This document shows, one piece after another, positions 57,789 to 64,000 of a stretch of DNA of 64,000 bases (within the stretch, counting starts at the first letter, position 1; the number at the start of each line of letters is the position of its first letter). A model generated the notes under the pieces. The model was not told the origin of the DNA and did no database searches. It saw nothing but the letters and a program-made list of their open reading frames with translations. The DNA is taken from contig NZ_JAMZDX010000001.1 of NCBI RefSeq assembly GCF_024172095.1, positions 524,001-588,000 on the forward strand, written 5' to 3'. The position numbers and the translations under genes are program-made. Source of the DNA: Kitasatospora cinereorecta (GTDB lineage Bacteria; Actinomycetota; Actinomycetes; Streptomycetales; Streptomycetaceae).

Positions 57789-59192
57789 TCAGGCGCCCGG
57801 CTGGTGCCTGCCGCGGCGGCGCAGGGCGACCAGGATGCCCGCGCCGAGCGCCACGGTCGCGGCGCCGCCGACGGCCAGCGGCAGGGCGTCGGCGCCGCCG
57901 CCGGTGGAGGCGAGGCCCGAGCCCGTGTCAGCGGCCGCGGTGGTGGTCCCGGTCGAGGCCGGAGTGGTGGTGCCGGGCGCGGCCGGGGCCGTGGTGGTCG
58001 GCGTGGCACCGGTCGTGGCGGTCGCCGTGCTCGTGGCGGTGGCCGTGCTGGTGGCTGTGGCGGTGGCCGTGTTGGTGGCAGGCGGCGTCGTCGGGGGGAC
58101 CGGGTCGCCCTGGGGGACGACGGTGAAGGCCGTCTGCCCGCTCTCCACCGCCACCTTCTGCGCCGTGGTCCCGGGCATCGGCAGGCTCCAGCCGCCGAAC
58201 GCGAGGGTGCCGTCGCCGAGCGGAGCGATGCCCATGAACGTCAGCTGCACGGAGAAGGTGCGCGACTGGCCGTCGTGCAGATCGACGACCGCGTCCGCGG
58301 CGCCGGGCCGCCCGAGGCGCAGGCGCACGGTGCTCCCGAGCGAGTCGACCTCGTGGCTGCCCTGGTCCCAGCTGCCGTCCTTCTTCTGGAACATGACCAG
58401 GCTGCCGCCGTCCAGCCCGGGCTTGCCGCGGAAGACCAGGTCCGGGACGAACCGGACGTCCTTCCCGGTGTGGTTGGCGACGGTGACCTGGAAGGACTGC
58501 TTCTCGCCCTTGGTGATCGTGCGGGCCAGCCCGGTCACGCCGACCGTCGGTGTGCCCGGTGCCTCCTGGCTCGGCGCACCGCCGGCCGCGATGACCGAGA
58601 AGTCCTGGGTGTCGCTCCAGCCCTGACGGTACTGCCGCTCCGGCTCCGGCGGCTCGGAGGGGTCGAACTCCACCGTGTTGGCGAAGGCGCTCGCGAGGCC
58701 GGCGTGCACATCGGCGCTCAGCGAGAGCCGCAGCCCGTACGTGTAGGTCACGTAGCCGTCCATCGGGCGGACGGCCAGCGGGTCGTCGGCGGACGGGGCG
58801 AGGGCGTAGACCAGGCCGGAGCCCTGGCCGGTCAGCAGTGCGGCGGGCTTCCACTCGGTGCTGCCCGGGGCGCGGTACTCCAGCTTCACCTGGCTCGCCG
58901 TCAGACCCGCGGTGGCGTCGGTGATGGTGAACCGGGGCCGGAACGTGATGTCGTGGCCCCCGGTGTTGACGTACGCCGCGGAGAACTCGACCGGCGCCGC
59001 GCCGCCGACCAGGGCCGCGGGGGCCTTGTCGAGGCCGATCGCCACCCGCGAGAAGAAGACCGGATCGGCGGCAGCGGCGGCCACCGGAGCGGCCGGCGGC
59101 ATGGCGAGCGCGGCCGGAGCGGCCGTCAGGGCCGCCGTCGAGACCAGGGTGGCCGCGGCGGCCACCAGAGCGAGTCTGCGGTGCTTGCGCAA
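57789..59192 (-). CDS. LAxTG cell-wall-anchored surface protein
   Basis: 467 residues. The signal peptide (MRKHRRLALVAAAATLVSTA) is followed by beta-rich immunoglobulin-like modules (SFQVTVANHTGKDVRFVPDL). A Thr/Ala-rich stalk of (TATATATS)-type repeats follows. The sorting signal is LASTG (427-431), then a membrane helix and RRRGR. LAxTG is the motif of class E sortases, used by streptomycetes. It is probably attached to peptidoglycan. The start codon is TTG with GAGGT just upstream. The ligand is unknown. Confidence 0.85.
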   Translation of the reverse strand: MRKHRRLALVAAAATLVSTAALTAAPAALAMPPAAPVAAAAADPVFFSRVAIGLDKAPAALVGGAAPVEFSAAYVNTGGHDITFRPRFTITDATAGLTASQVKLEYRAPGSTEWKPAALLTGQGSGLVYALAPSADDPLAVRPMDGYVTYTYGLRLSLSADVHAGLASAFANTVEFDPSEPPEPERQYRQGWSDTQDFSVIAAGGAPSQEAPGTPTVGVTGLARTITKGEKQSFQVTVANHTGKDVRFVPDLVFRGKPGLDGGSLVMFQKKDGSWDQGSHEVDSLGSTVRLRLGRPGAADAVVDLHDGQSRTFSVQLTFMGIAPLGDGTLAFGGWSLPMPGTTAQKVAVESGQTAFTVVPQGDPVPPTTPPATNTATATATSTATATSTATATTGATPTTTAPAAPGTTTPASTGTTTAAADTGSGLASTGGGADALPLAVGGAATVALGAGILVALRRRGRHQPGA

Positions 59193-59372
59193 AGGGACCT
59201 CGTGAAGGGTGCGGGGCTGAGCCCGGAAGTCAGGGGAGTCAGCTGCGTGAGGAGCCCTGGAACCGCGGTGATCACCCGCCGATGCGTAGCCCCCCGACCG
59301 CTGTCGACGCGGTGGATCTTATCCGAACGGTTGACCGATCGGGGGGAATTTCCGGCCCGAGGTGACGGGTGG

Positions 59373-60221
59373 TCAGCCGGTGACCGGTGCGGCGCCGGTG
59401 GCCTGGGCCACCAGGGCCTCGTACACCGCCGGGTCGGTGGTGAACTCGCCGAGCCGGACGGTCTTGCGGTGCCCGTGGTAGTCGCTCGACCCGGTCACCA
59501 GCAGGCCCAGGTCGGCGGCCAGGCCGCGCAGGTGCGCCCGGGCCTGCTCGTCGTGGTCGGTGTGGTCCACCTCCAGCGCCGCCAGGCCCGCCGCGGCCAG
59601 GTCGGCGATCACCTGGTCGGAGACGGTGCTGCCGCGCTTGACCGCGCCGGGGTGGGCGAACACCGGCACCCCGCCGGCGGCCCGCACCAGGCGGACGGCC
59701 GTCACCGGGTCGGTCTCGTGCTTGCGGACGTCGGCCCGCCCGCCGTTGGCCAGCCACTGCGGGGTGAACGCGTCCGACACGGTGGCCACCACGCCGGCCT
59801 CGACCAGGGCGGAGGCGATGTGCGGTCGGCCGACCGAACCGGCGCCGGCGATCCGCTCGACCTGCTCCCAGCTGATCGGGGCGCCGAGTTCGCGGCAGCG
59901 CTCCACGATCGCCCGGCCGCGGCGGAAGCGGTCGGTGCGGACCAGCTCGCGCTCCTCGGCGAAGGCCGGCTCGGTCGGGTCGAAGAGGTACGCCAGCAGG
60001 TGCAGCGAGACGCCGTCCACGTGGCAGGACAGCTCAGCGCCCGGCACCAGGGTCAGTCCGGTGCCCTCGACCGCCGCGATCGCCTCGCCGTACCCGGACA
60101 CCGTGTCGTGGTCGGTCAGGGCCACCACGTCCAGCCCGGCCGCGACGGCGGCCGCCACCAGCTCGGCGGGCGAGTCGGTGCCGTCGGACGCGTTGCTGTG
60201 GGCGTGCAGGTCGATGCGCAT
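59373..60221 (-). CDS. PHP-domain phosphoesterase (TrpH/nucleoside 3',5'-bisphosphate type)
   Basis: 282 residues. The metal-binding PHP motifs are all present: DLHAHSNASDG (His6, His8, Asp13), ALTDHD, PGAELSC, VFAHPG and SSDYHG. It hydrolyses phosphate esters such as 3',5'-bisphosphates or short oligonucleotides. TATCCT lies seven bases before the ATG with no ribosome site, so it is probably leaderless. 59193-59372 upstream of the surface protein gene holds no gene. Confidence 0.9.
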   Translation of the reverse strand: MRIDLHAHSNASDGTDSPAELVAAAVAAGLDVVALTDHDTVSGYGEAIAAVEGTGLTLVPGAELSCHVDGVSLHLLAYLFDPTEPAFAEERELVRTDRFRRGRAIVERCRELGAPISWEQVERIAGAGSVGRPHIASALVEAGVVATVSDAFTPQWLANGGRADVRKHETDPVTAVRLVRAAGGVPVFAHPGAVKRGSTVSDQVIADLAAAGLAALEVDHTDHDEQARAHLRGLAADLGLLVTGSSDYHGHRKTVRLGEFTTDPAVYEALVAQATGAAPVTG

Positions 60222-60228
60222 GGGCCCA

Positions 60229-60234
60229 AGGATA
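60229..60234 (-). promoter_or_regulatory. -10 box of the leaderless PHP gene
   Basis: TATCCT on the minus strand, seven bases upstream of the ATG. Confidence 0.4.
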
Positions 60235-60267
60235 GGGAGCCGGGGCAGGCCCGGTCAGCCGGGTCCG

Positions 60268-60906
60268 TCAGCCGAGCAGGCGTGGGGTGAGCGCACCGCA
60301 GGGCAGCAGGCCGAGCTCCGCGCCGGCGTCCCGCAGGTCGGTGAGGACCAGCTCGTCGTGCATCAGCAGCGCCGACTGCTCGGGCCAGGCGATGGCCCAG
60401 ATCCAGAGGCCGCGCGCCTCGCCGACGTAGACGGCGCGGTCGTCCGGCGCCTCGGGGACGTGGAACATCGGGGTGGGCCGGCCGGCCGCCATCAGCTTGG
60501 CGTCCGCGGGCTTGTAGAGCGAGACCGAGTCGCCCGGGTCCGGACCGTCCAGGCCCGCGTACCGGGCACCGAGGCCGACGCCGAGCTCCTCGGCGACCAG
60601 CACCAGCTCACCGAAACCGCCGAGCGGCGCGGGGCCGGAGCAGGCGACCGCGGTGGCGCGGGCGCCGGACAGGTCGTCCCCGGCGTGCGCGATCCCGGTG
60701 AACAGCCAGCCGACCGGAAGCGGCCACGGCAGCCAGACCGGCACCTGGGAACGGGTGACCGCGACGTTCAGCGCCTCCACGCTCGGGGGCAGCACCGGTT
60801 GCATCGGGTGGACAGCACCGTGCTGGTCGCACTGCCAGGTGTCGGAGAAGAGACCGGGGGCGCGGACCCGACCGGCGCACCTCGGGCAGCTTGGCTCGCC
60901 CCTCAT
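60268..60906 (-). CDS. DUF6758 family protein with an N-terminal zinc ribbon
   Basis: 212 residues, starting MRGEPSCPRCAGRVRAPG. CPRC and, 15 residues later, CDQHG form a probable zinc ribbon, followed by a Pro- and Trp-rich alpha/beta domain (VPVWLPWPLPVGWLFTGI). The family is known from actinobacteria; its role is unknown. A TTG at 60915 with GGAGG eight bases upstream would add three residues. I keep the ATG, where the conserved sequence begins, but either is possible. Confidence 0.78.
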   Translation of the reverse strand: MRGEPSCPRCAGRVRAPGLFSDTWQCDQHGAVHPMQPVLPPSVEALNVAVTRSQVPVWLPWPLPVGWLFTGIAHAGDDLSGARATAVACSGPAPLGGFGELVLVAEELGVGLGARYAGLDGPDPGDSVSLYKPADAKLMAAGRPTPMFHVPEAPDDRAVYVGEARGLWIWAIAWPEQSALLMHDELVLTDLRDAGAELGLLPCGALTPRLLG

Positions 60907-61073
60907 AACCGACAACGGTCCTCCCTCCGGACAGCCGCGTCAAGGACGATCACCCGTAAGGAGTGTGTCACGGTGTGTCACCGGATGTCGAACGGCGGTC
61001 GCGGCCGGCTCCGCCAGGTCATGTCCCGCGGTCGCCGCGGCCAAACACCGCGCTGGTCGCGGGGGTCGGACGC

Positions 61074-61116
61074 ACTGACGCCCCGTCTCCATGGTGCTGG
61101 ATGGCGGGGCGTCAGT
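61074..61116 (-). terminator. Hairpin downstream of the 48-aa protein gene
   Basis: ACTGACGCCCCG and CGGGGCGTCAGT form a 12-bp perfect stem, with an inner CCAT/ATGG pairing. It begins 46 bases past the stop at 61162 and probably terminates that gene. The remaining 246-base gap to DUF6758 holds no gene. Confidence 0.65.
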
Positions 61117-61161
61117 CGGGTATCGGAACGTCGGACGGCGCGTCGGCCGATCCGCGCCCGG

Positions 61162-61308
61162 TCAGATCTCGTTGCACGGGCGGATGTACAGGCGTTCGCC
61201 GGTCTGTGCGGCGGCCTTCACGTACTCGCGGACCGTCTCGGCGTCGGCGATCAGGCGGTCGGTGGCGACGCCGTCGGCGTCGTCCAGTCGGAGGATCTCG
61301 AAACGCAT
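61162..61308 (-). CDS. Small conserved streptomycete protein, 48 residues
   Basis: MRFEILRLDDADGVATDRLI continues with a helix and ends GERLYIRPCNEI. I recall similar short proteins (MRFEIxRLDDxDG) in many streptomycetes, of unknown function. GGAAGGGAGAG precedes the ATG, and a promoter and terminator flank it, so it is very probably expressed. A single Cys lies near the C-terminus. Confidence 0.75.
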   Translation of the reverse strand: MRFEILRLDDADGVATDRLIADAETVREYVKAAAQTGERLYIRPCNEI

Positions 61309-61530
61309 GGGTCTCTCCCTTCCTGGCAGGTGCAGTCGTCCGGCAGGCGTCCTCACCGTGTCGCTCCCCCCGCGCGTGCCGCTCGGTGCGGGCACTGGGC
61401 GGAGGCGGCGGTGCCTCGTGGGTCAACAGTGCCGCTCGGCTGATTCGGAGCGGTTGCCCGCCCGTGACGTCGCGGTTTCGGCCGGCGCGACCGACCGTGC
61501 TGAGGGTGAAGTAATCCCGGACAGAATCAA

Positions 61531-61559
61531 ATATTACCCGAGCTAACGATTTTTGTCGC
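61531..61559 (-). promoter_or_regulatory. Promoter for the 48-aa protein gene
   Basis: On the minus strand GCGACA, a 17-base spacer and TAATAT, in an AT-rich patch of the 283-base gap 61309-61591. It implies a leader of over 200 bases. I see no further gene in the gap. Confidence 0.45.
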
Positions 61560-61591
61560 GCACTTTGTCAGGTGGCCCGCGGGGCGGAGGC

Positions 61592-62455
61592 TCAGGAGGC
61601 CCAGAAACCGGCCAGCGCGGCGGCCGTCTCGGCCGGCCGCTCGGCGTTGGGGGAGTGGCCCGCGCCCTCGACCACCGCGCGGAGCGCATGCAGCCGCTCG
61701 GCCATCGCGGACTGCTCCTCGACCGGCCAGGCGTAGTCCTGGACACCGGAGACGACCAGCTTGGGCAGCGGCACCGCCGCCAGCTCGTCCACCCGGTCCG
61801 GCGCCGCCACCAGGTGCGAGCCCATCGCGGTCAGCGCCTGCGGGACGTTGGCCAGCCAGCGCCGGTGCAGGAACTCGGCGATCTCCGGCCCGTGGCCCGG
61901 CGCGGCCTCGCCGTCCATCTGACGCATCACCTGCCAGATCGACTCCAGGTCCATCGAGGCCAGCGCGTCGACCAGCAGCCGGGTCCGGGCCGCCTCGGCC
62001 GGGTCGATCGCACCCGGGCCGGTGGAGAGCAGGGTCAGCGAACGCCACGGCAGCTCCCCGCCGGCGGCGTACGCGGCCAGTACGGCCTCGCGGACCACCT
62101 GGCCGCCGAAGGAGTGCCCGAGCAGGTGCAGGTCGCCCTCGCCGGCGAAGCGGTCGGTCAGCGCCAGCACGTCACGGCCGAGTTCGGCCACCGCGTACGC
62201 GGACTCGTCGGCCGGGCCGCCGGTCTCGTACTGCCCGCGCTGGTCGACCGCGACCACCCGGTACCCGGCATCGGCCAGCGGCTCCAGGAGGGCGATGAAG
62301 TCCTCCTTGCTGCCGGTGTAGCCCGGCACCAGCAGCGCGGTGCCCCGGCGCTCGCCCTCCGGCTCGGCCCACAGCGCGGCGAAGGCGCCCCGAGCGGTCT
62401 CCAGCCGCAGCGCCCGCGCGCAGCCGGGCAGCTTCAGGAACGACGGCGTGCTCAT
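61592..62455 (-). CDS. Alpha/beta hydrolase
   Basis: 287 residues. The nucleophile elbow is GHSFGG (Ser115). The probable acid is Asp240 (GVQDYAWP) and the base His267 (GAGHSPN). The oxyanion segment is VPGYTGSKEDF. It has no signal peptide. It resembles cytoplasmic lysophospholipase or epoxide-hydrolase-like members; the substrate is unknown. It follows the helicase gene but is separated by a strong terminator. Confidence 0.88.
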   Translation of the reverse strand: MSTPSFLKLPGCARALRLETARGAFAALWAEPEGERRGTALLVPGYTGSKEDFIALLEPLADAGYRVVAVDQRGQYETGGPADESAYAVAELGRDVLALTDRFAGEGDLHLLGHSFGGQVVREAVLAAYAAGGELPWRSLTLLSTGPGAIDPAEAARTRLLVDALASMDLESIWQVMRQMDGEAAPGHGPEIAEFLHRRWLANVPQALTAMGSHLVAAPDRVDELAAVPLPKLVVSGVQDYAWPVEEQSAMAERLHALRAVVEGAGHSPNAERPAETAAALAGFWAS

Positions 62456-62473
62456 GGCGGCTCCAAACGGGAA

Positions 62474-62545
62474 AAGGGCGCGGGGACCAGGGCGAGTCGT
62501 CAGGAGCCTACCGGCGTGCCGACTCGCGCGGGTCCCCGCGCCCTT
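62474..62545 (-). terminator. Long terminator after the helicase gene
   Basis: Outer arms AAGGGCGCGGGGACC (62474-62488) and its exact complement (62531-62545), inner arms GCGAGTC (62492-62498) and GACTCGC (62521-62527). It begins 11 bases past the helicase stop. Confidence 0.85.
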
Positions 62546-62555
62546 CGTGCGGGGG

Positions 62556-63998
62556 TCAGCCCTCCTGGACCGCCTCGACCTTCTTACGGGTCCGGCGACG
62601 CGGCGCCGGGATCTCGTCGGTCACGTCGACCACGTCCGCCTGGGCGGCCGGCGCGGCCGCAGCGGCCTTCCGGGTGCGCTTGCGCGGGGCCGGGGCCTCC
62701 TCCGCCACCGGGGCGGCGACGACGGCCTCGACCGTCTCGGCGGTCTTGCGGGCGCGGGTGCGCTTGCGCGGCGCGGGGGCCTCCTCGGCCACCGGGGCGG
62801 CGACCGTCTCGGCCGTCTCGACGACGACCGTCACGGCAGCCTTGCGGGTGCGCTTGCGCGGGGCCGGGGTCTCCTCGGCGACCGGGGCGACGGCCTCGAC
62901 CGTCTCGACGGCGGCCGGGGCGGTCTCGGCGGTCTTGCGGGCGCGGGTGCGCTTGCGCGGCGCCGGGGCCTCGTCCGCCACCGGGGCGGCGACGACGGCC
63001 TCGACCGTCTCCACCGCGACCGGGGCGGCCTCGGCCGCCTTGCGGCTGCGGGTGCGCTTGCGCGGGGCCGGGGTCTCCTCGGCGACCGGGGCGACGGCCT
63101 CGACCGTCTCGACAGCCACCGGGGCGACCGGGGCGGCCTCGGCCGGCTTCCGGCTGCGGGTGCGCTTGCGCGGGGTACGCGCCGCCGGGGCCTCCTCGGC
63201 CACCGGGGCCGCCACCGCGTTCACCGGCTCGACGGCCTCGACCGTCTCGACGGCGAGCTGCGCCTCCTCGCCCGGGCGGGCGCCACCGCGGGTGCGACGG
63301 CGCTCGCGCTGGCGACGGGCCGGACGCTCCGCCGGGGTCTCGACCGGGGCGGCGACGGGCTTGCCGCCACGGCCGCCGCGGGTGCGGGCGCCGCGACCGC
63401 CGGTCTCGCCGAGGTCCTCGACCTCCTCGGCCGCCAGGCCGGCCCGGGTCCGCTCGGAGCGGGGCAGGACGCCCTTGGTGCCCGGGGCGATCTTCAGCAG
63501 CTCGTACAGGTGCGGGGAGGTGGAGTAGGTCTCCTCCGGATCGTTGAACGGCAGGTCCAGCGCCTTGTTGATCAGCTGCCAGCGCGGGATGTCGTCCCAG
63601 TCGACCAGGGTGACGGCGGTACCGGAGGCGCCGGCCCGGCCGGTGCGGCCGATCCGGTGCAGGTAGGTCTTCTCGTCGTCGGTGCACTGGTAGTTGATGA
63701 CGTGGGTGACGCCCTCGACGTCGATGCCGCGGGCGGCCACGTCGGTGCAGACCAGCACGTCGACCTTGCCGTTGCGGAAGGCCCGCAGGGCCTGCTCGCG
63801 GGCGCCCTGGCCGAGGTCGCCGTGGACCGCGCCGGCCGCGAAGCCGCGCTTGGTCAGCTGCTCGGCGACGTCGGCGGCGGTGCGCTTGGTCCGGCAGAAG
63901 ATCATCGCCAGGCCGCGGCCGTCGGCCTGCAGGATGCGCGAGACCATCTCGACCTTGTCGAGCGAGTGCGCACGGAAGATGTGCTGCTCGATGTTGGC
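62556..63998 (-). CDS. DEAD-box RNA helicase, C-terminal part
   Basis: The gene enters from the right edge, so the start and the DEAD motifs are not visible; about 480 residues are. Helicase domain 2 motifs are seen: MIFCRTKRTAADVAEQL, DVLVCTDVAARGIDVEGVTH and HRIGRTGRAGASG. The tail of about 290 residues alternates acidic and basic blocks, with seven copies of a PAPRKRTR-type motif (for example EEAPAPRKRTRARKTAETV). The tail probably binds RNA. The helicase unwinds RNA in ribosome assembly or mRNA decay. Confidence 0.93.
   Translation of the reverse strand, partial: ANIEQHIFRAHSLDKVEMVSRILQADGRGLAMIFCRTKRTAADVAEQLTKRGFAAGAVHGDLGQGAREQALRAFRNGKVDVLVCTDVAARGIDVEGVTHVINYQCTDDEKTYLHRIGRTGRAGASGTAVTLVDWDDIPRWQLINKALDLPFNDPEETYSTSPHLYELLKIAPGTKGVLPRSERTRAGLAAEEVEDLGETGGRGARTRGGRGGKPVAAPVETPAERPARRQRERRRTRGGARPGEEAQLAVETVEAVEPVNAVAAPVAEEAPAARTPRKRTRSRKPAEAAPVAPVAVETVEAVAPVAEETPAPRKRTRSRKAAEAAPVAVETVEAVVAAPVADEAPAPRKRTRARKTAETAPAAVETVEAVAPVAEETPAPRKRTRKAAVTVVVETAETVAAPVAEEAPAPRKRTRARKTAETVEAVVAAPVAEEAPAPRKRTRKAAAAAPAAQADVVDVTDEIPAPRRRTRKKVEAVQEG
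62577..63200 (-). repeat. Degenerate repeats encoding the basic/acidic helicase tail
   Basis: Blocks of roughly 80-110 bases recur, each giving VAEExPAPRKRTR followed by a Val/Glu/Ala-rich segment. Seven basic motifs are present, and neighbouring copies are near-identical in DNA. Confidence 0.8.
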
Positions 63999-64000
63999 GA

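Noticed and set aside
62577..63200. CRISPR array
   Set aside because: The repeats are degenerate, contiguous and in frame with the helicase; there are no uniform spacers and no cas genes.
61553..63547. Long plus-strand frame opposite the hydrolase and helicase genes
   Set aside because: The sequence is Arg/Pro/Gly repeats mirroring the helicase tail repeats; it spans a terminator and two genuine genes.

Overview
The window is about 64 kb of very GC-rich actinobacterial chromosome. Third-position G/C codon use, frequent GTG and TTG starts, AGGAGG ribosome sites, mycothiol biosynthesis (mshB) and a bldK-type oligopeptide permease operon place it in the Streptomycetaceae (Streptomyces or Kitasatospora). 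I see no prophage, insertion sequence, CRISPR array, tRNA or rRNA.

Layout. Positions 1-24.5 kb are dominated by peptide transport. The end of an LpqW-like lipoprotein gene, an unknown membrane protein and typA come first. Two tandem, collinear importer operons follow, opp1 (4.2-9.9 kb) and opp2 (10.1-15.9 kb), each lipoprotein, permease, permease, ATPase, ATPase. Convergent to them, on the minus strand, is a third importer (15.9-22.3 kb) with the order permease, lipoprotein, permease, ATPase, ATPase, which matches bldKA-E. Its upstream neighbour is a second LpqW-like lipoprotein gene (22.7-24.5 kb).

24.6-28.9 kb holds a large membrane-anchored protein with a VanW-neighbour peptidoglycan-binding domain, a DUF6113 membrane protein, mshB and a tiny membrane protein. 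29.1-35.0 kb holds an S9 prolyl oligopeptidase, an ABC-2 exporter pair and a DesK/DesR-like two-component system. 35.0-44.8 kb holds a SirB1-type protein, a GNAT acetyltransferase, a 7Fe ferredoxin, dapC, a secreted protein, a lysozyme-fold protein, dapE, a LOG-family protein, a FolP2-type pteroate synthase homologue, a DivIVA-type protein and tag. 44.8-56.7 kb holds an enoyl-CoA hydratase, a DUF3117 protein, an O-methyltransferase, an ECF sigma factor with its zinc anti-sigma factor, tatB, mrp, DUF1003, a PRC/MgtE_N/CBS protein, an EamA exporter and corA. 56.9-64 kb holds a candidate corA leader ORF, a SUFU-domain protein, an LAxTG surface protein, a PHP phosphoesterase, DUF6758, a 48-aa protein, an alpha/beta hydrolase and the C-terminal part of a DEAD-box helicase that runs off the right edge.

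The backbone from typA to corA follows, with insertions and losses, the gene order I recall for Mycobacterium tuberculosis Rv1165 (typA) to Rv1239c (corA). The peptide importers are therefore streptomycete additions to an old actinobacterial core.

The regulatory signals I find most interesting are: a single in-frame TTA codon in the window, located in opp2; a 19-bp palindrome shared by the opp1 and bldK upstream regions; a strong stem-loop after the lipoprotein gene in all three importer operons; a short leader ORF with a strong ribosome site ahead of corA; and a 161-bp inverted-repeat element over the mshB promoter.
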